Positions 51,607-60,700 of a DNA stretch of 64,000 nt are shown here, piece after piece; the first letter of the stretch is position 1; each line of letters opens with the position of its first letter. The notes below the pieces were generated by a model. That model had not been told where the DNA came from. It did no database searches and saw nothing but the letters and a program-made list of their open reading frames with translations. The translations under genes were made by a program, and so were the position numbers. The stretch comes from Pseudomonadota bacterium (GTDB lineage Bacteria; Myxococcota_A; Polyangia; GCA-2747355): contig JADJDT010000044.1 of assembly GCA_016702545.1 (NCBI GenBank), forward strand, positions 345,588-409,587, written 5' to 3'.

Positions 51607-52788
51607 GTGTGGATTGGAAGGGAAATTCAACAGTGCCTGGCGCTTCTTGCGGGCCAGCGGCCCGCCGTGGTGCTTACCGGGAGCCGCCAGTCTGGCAAGA
51701 CCAGCCTGCTGACCCGGGTGTTTCCGCAACACCGCTACGTCTCTTTGGACATTCCGGCGGTCGCCGAGGCCGCTGAGCTCTCAGGGGAGGCATTCCTCAG
51801 CCAGCACGCACCGCCGGTGATCATCGACGAGATTCAGTACGCGCCTGCGCTGCTGCGCCACATCAAGGCTGACATCGACCGCCATCGCGAGCAGAACGGA
51901 CGTTTTCTCCTCACGGGGTCGCAGAAGTTCTCGCTGATGCAGGGTGTGACGGAGAGTCTCGCGGGCCGAGCGGCGGTGGTTGAACTCCACTCCTTGTCGG
52001 CGCGCGAGATCGAGCGCTGGTCGCATCGTGCGATCGATCGTGAGCGTCTGTTACAGCATCTGCTCGCCGGTGGGTTTCCGGAGTTGGTCGCAGCAGGCCT
52101 CGATCCCTCGCGGTTCTATGGCGACTACGTGGCGACCTACCTGGAGCGCGATGTCCGGAGCGTCCTCCAGGTACGCAACCTGCGGGATTACGATCGCTTC
52201 CTGCGGCTCTGCGCCACTCGCACGGGGCAGCTCCTGTCGTACAGCTCGCTGGCGGCCGACCTCGGTCTGAGCCCGAACACGGTCAAGGGCTGGATGTCGG
52301 TGCTCGAGGCCTCCGGGGTGGTCTACCTGCTCGAACCGTACTATCGGAACCTGGGCAAACGCATCGTCAAGACCCCGAAGCTCTACTTCCTCGACACGGG
52401 TCTGGCCTGTTACCTCGCGGGCCTGCGCCGTGTGGAGGACCTGCGCGCGAGTGCGCTCCTCGGTCCGCTCTTCGAGACGCACGTGCTCGGGCAGATCCTG
52501 CGCCACGCCGCCAACAGCGGCCGACCCGCAGACATCTACTTCTACCGTGACCACTACGGCCACGAAGTGGACTTCTTGATCCCACGCGGCGACCGCTTCG
52601 AGCTGGTCGAGTGTAAATGGGCCGAGACCCCGGCGGCGTCGCACGCGGGTTTCGACGAAATCGTCCGTCTCGTGGGCCCGGGGCGCGTCCTCGCGAAGAC
52701 CATCGTCACGCCGGAGCGCGGCAAGCGCCGCTTGGCCAACGACATCGTGGTCGCCGACAGCGTAGCCCTGGACTTCCTCGACACGTGA
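51607..52788 (+). CDS. AAA-type ATPase with DUF4143 domain
   Basis: Intact 393-residue protein: Walker A TGSRQSGKTSLL near residue 25, Walker B VIIDEIQYAP, sensor LLTGSQKFSLM. A winged-helix segment follows (YSSLAADLGLSPNTVKGWMS), then the DUF4143 restriction-nuclease-like tail (YRDHYGHEVDFLIPRGDRF, then LVECKW). It starts at GTG 51607, and no good ribosome-binding site is seen. Members occur as orphan genes in accessory regions, and their role is not established. Compare the garbled relative at 40527. Confidence 0.87.
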   Translation: MWIGREIQQCLALLAGQRPAVVLTGSRQSGKTSLLTRVFPQHRYVSLDIPAVAEAAELSGEAFLSQHAPPVIIDEIQYAPALLRHIKADIDRHREQNGRFLLTGSQKFSLMQGVTESLAGRAAVVELHSLSAREIERWSHRAIDRERLLQHLLAGGFPELVAAGLDPSRFYGDYVATYLERDVRSVLQVRNLRDYDRFLRLCATRTGQLLSYSSLAADLGLSPNTVKGWMSVLEASGVVYLLEPYYRNLGKRIVKTPKLYFLDTGLACYLAGLRRVEDLRASALLGPLFETHVLGQILRHAANSGRPADIYFYRDHYGHEVDFLIPRGDRFELVECKWAETPAASHAGFDEIVRLVGPGRVLAKTIVTPERGKRRLANDIVVADSVALDFLDT

Positions 52789-53106
52789 CGCCGCCCGAAG
52801 GGCCGCAACACCCGCATCCGCGACGATCCCGACACGAAAATATTGTGGTTTTATAGGTCCGCTTGCGCGGAATCCACGGCGCTCGTGAAGGGCATGTCGG
52901 GGTGATGGCGCGGGTCACGCGGTACCCGTGCGCCGATGTTGATGCCTCGACCCCGTGGCGCCTGGGCGGCTGCCTTCGGGGCTCTCGCCGGCCGGCGAGG
53001 GCAGTCCGCTGACGGGCGTCTCTCGGGCGCAACGGGGGTGTCAGTGGACGTTCCGTTTAAGGCCAGGGCGGACGGGCGGGGGAGGCCGCAGCGGGCGGGC
53101 GGCCCA
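52789..53106. repeat. Dispersed repeat family D, copy 2, in a gene-free stretch
   Basis: 52855-53033 matches copy 1 at 49698-49880. With 51474-51556 it gives three copies around the HNH and ATPase genes. No gene is supported in this stretch. Confidence 0.7.
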
Positions 53107-53469
53107 TCAGGCGAAGATCTCGCTGACCTCGAGCAGGCAGGCGATGGCGTCGATGCGCGCCGCCTCACCCGCACGCCATTGGGCGTATAGCCAGGTGGAT
53201 CCAATGCGTTGGTGCACCTCGATCCGCGGATCGTCGTGTGCCACGAAGACCCAGGCTTGAAGAGCTGGAATCTGTTTGAAGTGCTCGAGCTTGTCGCCGC
53301 GGTCGTTGCGAGCGGTGCCTTCGCTCAACACCTCCACGATGACCGTGGGGTTGAGCACCGTCGTCTCGAAGATGTCGCCTTCGAATAACGCGTGCTTGGT
53401 GCTGCTGGAGGCTTCGAGCTCCAGGTATTGAGCAAACGTGCGATGGGGCCGATGAGCGAGCTGAGCCAC
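53107..53469 (-). pseudogene. Uma2 family protein with internal deletion
   Basis: 120 codons from GTG 53469. The N-terminal part (HRTFAQYLELEASSSTKHAL, then FEGDIF) is a normal Uma2 start and the C-terminal part (VLNPTVIVEVLSEGT onward) a normal Uma2 end. About 60-70 residues between them are missing, including the strand carrying the catalytic Asp (the VPD motif seen at 14675). The join is in frame (DIFETTVLNP). The remaining EVLSEGT Glu alone should not support catalysis. It is most likely a deletion derivative. Confidence 0.75.
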
Positions 53470-53628
53470 GATGCTCTCAAGCTATCGCCCCCCCCGAAGG
53501 ACTGGCAACGCTGCGACGGCTGTGGTGCTGCAGCTGCCGCGTCGCCCCTAAACTCCGCCGCGAGGCCGACGATAGTTACTCCGTGCCATCGTTGGGGTGC
53601 GAGGTGCACCGACAGGAGCGGGGTAGCC

Positions 53629-54342
53629 ATGCGGGTTCGCGCTGCAGCCGTGCTGATCTTCGCCGCGACGACGGGGCTGGTTGCGCCGGCCGAGGCGCGG
53701 TGCACGTTCGGCGATGGGGCGTCGCTTTGGCGCCGACCGGTGTCCGAGCGAACGCCCGAGGCGCCACGGTCGGCGTCGCGCCCAGTCTCTCGGCGCGTGG
53801 GGTTGCTGCGCGTCGCGCCCGCGTGTCTCTTGCTCGCGCTCGCCGGGCCCGTCGCCGCGGACCCCGAGGTGATGACCTACCGCCCCTGCTCGGCCGCGCA
53901 GTTCCGCGAGGCGGTCAGCTCGCTGGCGCAGAAGGCGCCAAGTGATGAGGTCGAGATCGGTCAGGTCAGCGTCGCCAAGGGGCCTCACGGTCTCGCGCTG
54001 ACGGTGCCGATGACCAAGCGCGTCTTCGGGATCCCCTACACCGTCCAGGTCGCCGTGCCCGTGCGGCAGCAGCCGGAGGAGGCCAGCCTCGGCCACCTGA
54101 CGCGTGCGCTGCGGGGCGAACCAAGTGCCGCGACGGTGCAGGCGGTCGAGGCCCTCTCCCGCTTGGTGGTGACGGCCTCCGCGCAGGGACGGACCTGGGA
54201 CGTGCCCGAGAGCCTGCAGAGCCTGACCGAGCGGCTCGGCCTGCCCACCGAGTGCAACGCGGCCGTCGCCGTGGCGCCGGTGAGCCCCGGTCGCGGTGGC
54301 CCCGGCAGCGCTGGAGCCGCGCGGCTGGCCGCACTCGACTGA
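53629..54342 (+). CDS. Exported protein of unknown function
   Basis: A 237-residue protein with GGAG upstream of ATG 53629 and a signal sequence MRVRAAAVLIFAATTGLV. Oddly, a second signal-like stretch (GLLRVAPACLLLALAGPVAA) occurs after residue 57, so GTG 53797 may be the real start and give a 181-residue protein. The mature part (AQFREAVSSLAQKAP; VAKGPHGLALTVPMTKRVFG) looks like a small alpha/beta domain. It is not recognised. Confidence 0.6.
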   Translation: MRVRAAAVLIFAATTGLVAPAEARCTFGDGASLWRRPVSERTPEAPRSASRPVSRRVGLLRVAPACLLLALAGPVAADPEVMTYRPCSAAQFREAVSSLAQKAPSDEVEIGQVSVAKGPHGLALTVPMTKRVFGIPYTVQVAVPVRQQPEEASLGHLTRALRGEPSAATVQAVEALSRLVVTASAQGRTWDVPESLQSLTERLGLPTECNAAVAVAPVSPGRGGPGSAGAARLAALD

Positions 54343-54436
54343 CCTCGCGGCAAAGCCGCCGGTACTCGTCGCCCGACCGGGGCCCGCGCAGCGGGGGCAA
54401 TTTGCGGTGCGTGCCGCGTGCCCCAATAATGCGCGC

Positions 54437-55288
54437 ATGTGTCGGCTCTACGGCTTTCGATCGGCGGTCGACAGCAGCATCCATCAGTCGTTGGTCGCGG
54501 CGGACAACGCGCTGGCGCGCCAGAGCGAGCGGCATCGCGACGGCTGGGGCCTCGGCTTCTACGTCGGTCCCTACCCGCACGTGATCCGCAATGACGAGCA
54601 GGCGCTGGGCGACGTGCTCTTCCGCGAGGTCAGCGGGGTCGTGGCGACGCGCACCTTCGTCGCGCACATCCGGCAGGCGACCGTGGGCGCGCCGCGCGTG
54701 CTCAACTGCCATCCCTTTCAGCACGGGCGCTGGCTTTTGGCGCACAACGGCGAGATCGCCGGCTTCGCGCGCTCCGAGGTGCAGCGGCGCGTGCGGGACT
54801 GCGTCGACGATCGCTTTCGGCGCTATGTGCTCGGCGACACCGACAGCGAGGTGTTGTTCTATGTCTTCCTGTCGCAGCTCGCGCGCCGCGTGGACAATCT
54901 CCACGACGAGGGCGTGCGCATGGCGCATGTGCTGCCGGCGCTGCGGGCGACGATCGCTCAGGTCTTGGCTGTGGCGCCCGATGTCGGCGAGGCGCGGCCC
55001 AATCGACTGACGGTGCTGCTGACCAACGGCAATCTGATGCTCGGCTTCCGGCAGGGACGCGAACTCTACTACTCGACCTACAAGACGCGCTGCCCGGAGC
55101 GCGAGACCTGTTATGCCTTCGAGCAGGGCCGCTGCGAGGGCCAGGCCGCCGACGGGATCGTCAAGCACCTGGTGGTGGCGAGCGAGCCGGTGGCGAGCGG
55201 CCCGAACGTCTGGCGCGAGCTCGAGGAGGGGGCGTGCATCTGCCTCGACCACGGGATGAATCTGCACTGTGAGCCGCTGCTCTCGTGA
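54437..55288 (+). CDS. Class II glutamine amidotransferase (GATase_4/YafJ type)
   Basis: A 283-residue Ntn hydrolase-type amidotransferase whose nucleophile is Cys2 (MCRLYGF). Further motifs are RHRDGWGLGFYVG, FVAHIRQATVG, CHPFQHGRWLLAHNGEI and DTDSEVLFYVFL. No synthase domain follows, so this is the stand-alone type of unknown substrate (YafJ/EgtC-like). A Cys-rich C-terminal end (CPERETCYAFEQGRC) is unusual. ATG 54437 is needed to expose the Cys. Confidence 0.88.
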   Translation: MCRLYGFRSAVDSSIHQSLVAADNALARQSERHRDGWGLGFYVGPYPHVIRNDEQALGDVLFREVSGVVATRTFVAHIRQATVGAPRVLNCHPFQHGRWLLAHNGEIAGFARSEVQRRVRDCVDDRFRRYVLGDTDSEVLFYVFLSQLARRVDNLHDEGVRMAHVLPALRATIAQVLAVAPDVGEARPNRLTVLLTNGNLMLGFRQGRELYYSTYKTRCPERETCYAFEQGRCEGQAADGIVKHLVVASEPVASGPNVWRELEEGACICLDHGMNLHCEPLLS

Positions 55289-55375
55289 GGCGTTGGCTGA
55301 CGGCTCGAGCGGCAGGGCACGCTTGCGCCGCCGGGGACGCGGCGGCATCATCGCGCCGCGCTCGGAGCCTCGGCG

Positions 55376-56161
55376 ATGAAGCTGATCACCTGGAACGTCA
55401 ACTCGCTGCGCACGCGTCTCGAGCGGGTGGTGGCGCTGCTCGAGCAGCAGCAGCCGGATGTGTTGTGCCTGCAGGAGACGAAGGTCACCGACGAGGCCTT
55501 CCCGCACGAGGCCTTCGCCCCGCTGGGCTACCGCGCCGAGGTCTTTGGCCAGCGCACCTATAACGGCGTGGCCTTGCTCTCGCGGCACCCGCTGCAGGCG
55601 GTGCAACGGGGCTTCCCGGGCGATCCGCTGCCGACGGAGGCACGGGTGATCGCGGCCGAGGTCGAGGGCGTGCGGGTGATCAACGTCTACGTCGTCAACG
55701 GTCAGGCGATCGACAGCGAGAAGTACCCGCGCAAGCTCGCCTGGCTGGACGCGCTGCTCGCGTGGGTGCGCGATCAGTACGATCCGGCGCAGCCGCTGCT
55801 GCTGGCCGGTGACTTCAATATCGCCCCCGACGATCGGGACGTTCACGACCCGGCGGCCTGGCAGGGACAGGTGCTCTGCAGTGAGCCGGAGCGCGCGCGC
55901 CTGGGTCGGCTGCTCGAGTGGGGGCTGGTCGATCTGCTGCGGCACCTCGATCCGCGCGCCGGGGTCTACTCGTGGTGGGACTACCGTGCGGGGGCCTTTC
56001 CGCGCAACGCAGGGCTGCGCATCGATCTCGTGCTGGGCAGTGCGCCGATGGTGCGGCGCTGCACGGCCGTCGCCGTCGAGCGCGAGGCCCGCAAGCTGAC
56101 GACCGGGCCCGGCAAGCCGAGCGACCATGCGCCGGTGGTGGCGACCTTCGGTGAGGGCTAG
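55376..56161 (+). CDS. xth: Exodeoxyribonuclease III
   Basis: AP endonuclease/3' exonuclease (261 aa) for base-excision repair. It has ITWNVNSLRTRLERV, catalytic Glu in LCLQETKV, Asp and Asn in LAGDFNIAPDDRDVHDP, and the final SDHAP His. FDVVRHLDPR-like VDLLRHLDPRAGVYSWWDYR is also typical of Xth. The length is normal. The lipoprotein gene at 56163 follows without a gap. Confidence 0.95.
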   Translation: MKLITWNVNSLRTRLERVVALLEQQQPDVLCLQETKVTDEAFPHEAFAPLGYRAEVFGQRTYNGVALLSRHPLQAVQRGFPGDPLPTEARVIAAEVEGVRVINVYVVNGQAIDSEKYPRKLAWLDALLAWVRDQYDPAQPLLLAGDFNIAPDDRDVHDPAAWQGQVLCSEPERARLGRLLEWGLVDLLRHLDPRAGVYSWWDYRAGAFPRNAGLRIDLVLGSAPMVRRCTAVAVEREARKLTTGPGKPSDHAPVVATFGEG

Positions 56162-56162
56162 C

Positions 56163-56666
56163 GTGCGCGGCGCGCGAGCATACAGCCGCTGGCTGGTCCT
56201 GATCGGCGTGGCGCTGGGGGGCGCCGCCTGCGCGCCGGAGCGGCGCGAACGACGCGAGCGGCGGCCGATGGCGGAGGAGGGCGAGCCCTGCGCGGCGGTG
56301 CAACGCGAGGTCGAGGCGGTGCTGGCGCAAGTGCCCGAGCGCTGTGAGCACGACGGGGATTGCGCCTGCCTGCCGCGCGAGATCGCTTGCGCTCGGGTCA
56401 CGGACCGGCGCCACGCCGCGCGCCTGCGCACGCTCGCGCGGCTGCGGGCGCTAGCGCGCTGCCCCGCGCCCCTGAGTCGCTGTCCGCCGCGTGGTTGTAC
56501 GCCGCGTTGTGTGCATGGGTCGTGCGTCAACACCGCGACCGCCAGGCGGTCAACGGGTCGCTCACGAGGCCGGCCGCGTGGCGCGCTGCTGGAACGGCCG
56601 GCGATGAAGGGTGTAGCGATGAGCAGCGCAACTTCCCCGGTGTGCGATCAGGGTGCAGGAGCATGA
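56163..56666 (+). CDS. Cys-rich lipoprotein of unknown function
   Basis: A 167-residue protein starting at GTG 56163, one base after the xth stop. It has a hydrophobic signal (WLVLIGVALGGAAC) with lipobox GAAC. The mature part holds many Cys in short spacing (CEHDGDCACLPREIAC; CPAPLSRCPPRGCTPRC), probably disulfide-bonded. Such proteins are common in myxobacteria and often marked by CEHDxDC. Its stop overlaps the sugar kinase start (ATGA). Confidence 0.65.
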   Translation: MRGARAYSRWLVLIGVALGGAACAPERRERRERRPMAEEGEPCAAVQREVEAVLAQVPERCEHDGDCACLPREIACARVTDRRHAARLRTLARLRALARCPAPLSRCPPRGCTPRCVHGSCVNTATARRSTGRSRGRPRGALLERPAMKGVAMSSATSPVCDQGAGA

Positions 56667-57616
56667 GCATGGTGACAACACGGGCGATCGGCATCGATCT
56701 GGGCGGCACGAACCTGCGTGGCGCGCTGGTCGAGCTCGGCGAGGGCGAGGCGACGATTCTGCGGCAAGAGCGGCGCGCCGTGGGTGAGGATCGCAGCCCG
56801 GAGACGGTGGCGCGGGCCTTGGCCGTGCTGGTGCGCGAGCTGAGCCCCGGAGAGCGGCTGCCGGTGGGCGTGGGTATCGCGGCGATGCTGCGCGGCACGA
56901 CCGGGGTGGTGGCCAACGCGCCGAACCTCGGCTGGCGCGACGTCCCCTTCGCGCGGCTGGCGGAGGCCGAGCTCGGACAGCCCGTGTGGCTGGACAACGA
57001 CGTCAACGTCATTGTCTGGGGTGAGCAGCGCTTCGGCGCGGCGCGCGGCAAGGCCGACGTGCTGTGTGTGTTCGGCGGCACGGGGGTGGGGGCGGGCGCT
57101 GTCTGCGATGGCCGGCTGTATCGCGGCGCCGGCAATGCCTCGCTCGAGCTCGGTCACGTCAAGGTGGTCGAGAACGGCCGCGCCTGCGGTTGTGGCGCGC
57201 GGGGCTGTGTCGAGGCCTATGCCGGCGGCCGACACCTGGTCGAGCAGGTGCGCGAGCAGCCCTCGGCGGTGTTGCTCGAGCTGGTCCAAGGACGCCTCGA
57301 GGCGCTGCACGCGGGCCATGTCGACGAGGCGGCGCGGCGCGGCGACGAGCGCGCGCGGGGCATTATCGACGAGGCGGCGCGGTGGTTGGGGCTGACGCTG
57401 GCCAACGCGGTCACGCTCTTCAATCCGGGCTGTCTGCTGCTGGGCGGCACGGTGTGGGTCGGCTGCCCGCGCCTGCGCGAGGGCACGCTCGGCCACTTTC
57501 GACGTTTGGTCAACGTGCCGGCGCTCGATGGCCTGAACATCGCGGACGCGGTGCTCGGCGACGATGCGGGTGTGCTCGGCGCGGCGGATCTGGGTCGGCG
57601 CGAACTGGGCCGCTAG
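56663..57616 (+). CDS. ROK-family sugar kinase (probable glucokinase)
   Basis: ATP-dependent hexokinase-fold sugar kinase (317 aa). It has the phosphate motif IGIDLGGTNLRGAL, catalytic Asp in LDNDVNVIVWGE, the sugar-binding ELGHVKV, and the ROK zinc motif CGCGARGCVE. Glucose is the likeliest substrate, inferred from the family. ATG 56663 overlaps the preceding stop, but ATG 56669 has better spacing from GGAG. No DNA-binding domain is present, so it is an enzyme, not a repressor. Its stop TAG lies in the terminal repeat of the palindrome that follows. Confidence 0.92.
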   Translation: MSMVTTRAIGIDLGGTNLRGALVELGEGEATILRQERRAVGEDRSPETVARALAVLVRELSPGERLPVGVGIAAMLRGTTGVVANAPNLGWRDVPFARLAEAELGQPVWLDNDVNVIVWGEQRFGAARGKADVLCVFGGTGVGAGAVCDGRLYRGAGNASLELGHVKVVENGRACGCGARGCVEAYAGGRHLVEQVREQPSAVLLELVQGRLEALHAGHVDEAARRGDERARGIIDEAARWLGLTLANAVTLFNPGCLLLGGTVWVGCPRLREGTLGHFRRLVNVPALDGLNIADAVLGDDAGVLGAADLGRRELGR

Positions 57617-57775
57617 GGCACCGATCGGGTTGACGGACCGAGCGAGGTGAAGCAATTGGAATCATTGGCTAGGCGCGACGAGGGCGCCTGCTGTTGGCAG
57701 GCAACCGACGAGCAACGACGCCAATGATTTCAAGGGCAAGCCTCGCGACGGGAGTCAACCCGATTGGTGCTCTAG
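57613..57775. repeat. Palindromic element family C between convergent genes
   Basis: A 163-base imperfect palindrome. The ends, CTAGGGCACCGATCGGGTTG (from 57613) and the complement of CTAGAGCACCAATCGGGTTG (to 57775), match at 20 of 22 bases. A second inner pair is TTGGAATCATTGGC with GCCAATGATTTCAA. The stop codons of both the ROK kinase (TAG 57614-57616) and the RCC1 gene (TAG 57772-57774, minus strand) fall in the two ends. Confidence 0.82.
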
Positions 57776-60700
57776 GGCGACAGGTTGTAGCGATAGAGCA
57801 CGCCGGTGGAGGTGCCGACGTAGAGCATCGCCGCTCGCGTGTCGTAGGTGGGGCTGCCGACGGCGGCGGTGCCGGGGCCGACGGTCTGCGTGCTTAGGAC
57901 GGCGCCGGTGGTGAGGCTGAACTCGCGGAGCTTGCCGTCGGTGGCGCCGACGAAGAGGCTGTCGCGCTCGGGGATGGCCAGCGGCAGGCTGGCACCGGGG
58001 ATCGGGCTGGCGGTCTTCCAGACCAGGGTGCCGTTGGCCTCGAGCAGGCGCAGGTGGCCGTCTGCCGTGGCGAAGAGCAGGCGGCCGAGGTGCGTGCCGC
58101 TCCACAGCACGACGACGCCGGAGGCGATGGCGCTGCCGGCGGCGCAGGCGGTGCCGAGCGCGTCGGTGGCGGTGCAGAAGGCCTGCTCGCTGCCGCCGAA
58201 GCTGGTGCAGCCGCTGCCGGTCGTGCTCCAGCAGCTCACGCCGTCGCTCGTACGCACGCGGTGCAGGCGGCCGCTGTTGGTGCCGACGTAGAGGCTGGTC
58301 CGCGTGGTCTCGGCGAAGCTCGGCGAGGCGTCGCTGTCGCCGAGGTTGCGGCTCCAGCTCACGGTGCCGGGCGTGGCGTCGCCGGCGTCCACCGCCCAGA
58401 GGGTCGCGCCGCCGCTGAGGCTGGTGCTGGTGAGGAAGAGCTTGCGGGCGGTCGCGTCGTGGATCGGGCTGCCGCTGATCTGGCCCAGGTTCAGCGCGCC
58501 GGTGGCGCCGGCGCAGCTGCCGTTGAGCACCCAGCGACAGGCGCCGGTCTTGGCGTCGAAGGCGAAGAGGCGGTTCTGCGCGCCCGTGAGGTTGCGGGTG
58601 GCGAAGAAGGCCAGGTTGCGCGTCGGCGAGACCACCGGGGCCGCGACCAGCGCCGCGCCGAGGGGCTGGTTCCCGGCCAGGCCGCTGTTGCCATCGGTCG
58701 TCCAGCGCAGCGCGCCGGTGCTGGCGTTGACCGCATAGCCCAGGCCCGAGGCGGTCGCGGCGTAGAGGGTCTGGAAGCTGTCGCCCGGCAGCGGGCCGAC
58801 GGGGCTGCGGCCCTGCACGGCGTCGGCCAGGCGGGCCGGGCTGTAGCGCGGCATGCGCGAGGTCGGGCTGAGCGCATAGAGCCAGCCGCTGTTGTTGCCG
58901 GCGAAGGCCACGCGCTTGGTCATGTCCACGTTGGGGATGACCGTCGGCGGCGCCAGGCTCGCGACCTCGGTGTCGTAGAGGATCGAGGGCTCCCAGGGCG
59001 GGATGCGCCGCACGACGGTGCCGCTGGCGCCGACCGCCACGCCCATCGTCCAGTCGGCCGGCAGCGTCACCCCGAGCAGCGTCTCGCTGGTCCCCGAGCT
59101 CTCCTGCGTCCACGAAGCGCCGCCGTCGGTCGTGCGCAGCACCAGGCCGCCCTCTCCCACCGCCGTGCCGTGCAGCGCGCCGAGCGGGAAGGCCAGCGCG
59201 TGCAGGGCCCCATGCACGCCGGTGGTCTGCGTGCTCCAGCTCGTGCCGCCGTTGCTGGTCTTGAGGATCGTGCCGTTGTCGCCGGCCGCGTAGCCCGTCT
59301 GCGCATCGACGAAGGCCAGTGTTCGCAGCGTCGCCGCCGTGCCCGAGGTCAGCGGGGCCCAGCTCGTGCCGCCGTTGCTCGTCTTGAACAACACGCCCCC
59401 GTCGCCCGCCGCGAAGCCCGTCTGCGCATCGACGAAGCGCAGCGCCCGCAGCGCCGCTGCGGTGCCCGAGGTCAGCGCCGTCCAGCTCGTGCCGCCATTC
59501 GTCGTCTTGAGCAGCACCCCGCCGTCGCCCGCGGCGAAGGCCGTCAGGCCATCGAGCAGCGCCAGCGCGCGCAGCGTGGCCGTGGTGCCCGAGCTCAGCG
59601 CCGTCCAGCTCGCGCCGCCGTCGATGGTCTTGAGCAGCACGCCGCCGTCGCCCGCCGCCAGGCCCGTCTGCGCGTCGAGGAAGGCCAGCGCGCGCAGGGT
59701 GGCCGCCGTGCCCGAGGCCAGCGCCGTCCAGCTCGCGCCGCTGTCCGTGCTCTTGAGCAGCGTGCCGTTGCTGCCCGCCGCATAGCCCACGCTCGTGTTC
59801 ACGGGGAAGCTCACCGCCTGCAAGGACGCGCTGATCGCCCCCGCCGGCTGCCCCCAGGCCGTCCCCGCACACGCGCCGCAATCCCCCGGACAGGAGCCGC
59901 AGCTCTCCCCGGCGTCGCAGCTCGCGTTGCCGCAGACCGGCGCCGCACACGCCCCGCAATCCGTCGGACAGCTCGTACACGTCTCCCCTGGCTCACAGCC
60001 AAACTTGCCGCAGCTCGTGTAGCAGGTGCCGCAATCGCCCGGGCACAGCGCACACGTTTCGTCCGCCTCGCAGCGCGCGTTGCCGCATTGGCTCGGCGTG
60101 CAGAGCCCACCCGGCACGCAGTCCGCCGCGCAGCTCGTCGCGTCCTCGAGCACGCCGTCGCAGACGCAGTCGCCGCACTTTGTCGCGCAGTCGGTCGGAC
60201 AACCGCCGCTTTGTCCCTCGGTCAGAACGCAAACGCCATCGCCACAGACCGCCACGGGAACGGGCAGGTAGGCGGTGGCAACCCCGACCGCGCCGAGCTG
60301 GCCCTCCCCGTTGGGTCCCCAGCACCAGAGGGCGCCGTCGGTGCGCCGAGCGCAGTTGTGGATTGGGCCTGTGGCGACCTCGGCAACCATGGTTCCAAGG
60401 GCTGTGAGGCGCACCGGACTGTACTTTGTGGTCTGGGTCGTGCCATCCCCCACGCGCCCCCCATAGTTATTGCCCCAGCACCAGAGACTCCCGTCGCTGC
60501 GCCGTGCGCAGGTGTTGTATTCCGCCGCCGCCACGTCGATGACCGTGGTTCCGAGCGTGGTGATGGGTACGGGGAAGAGCCGCGTCGTGCCCGTGCCGTC
60601 GCCAAGTTGCCCGCTGCTGTTGGAGCCCCAGCACCACAGGCTGCCGTCGCTGCGACGCGCACAGGTGTGGTCCCCGCGGGTCGAAACCTGGGCCACCGAC

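Noticed and set aside
57613..57775. Riboswitch between the ROK kinase and RCC1 genes
   Set aside because: It lies between two convergent 3' ends, not upstream of any gene, and is a simple long palindrome.
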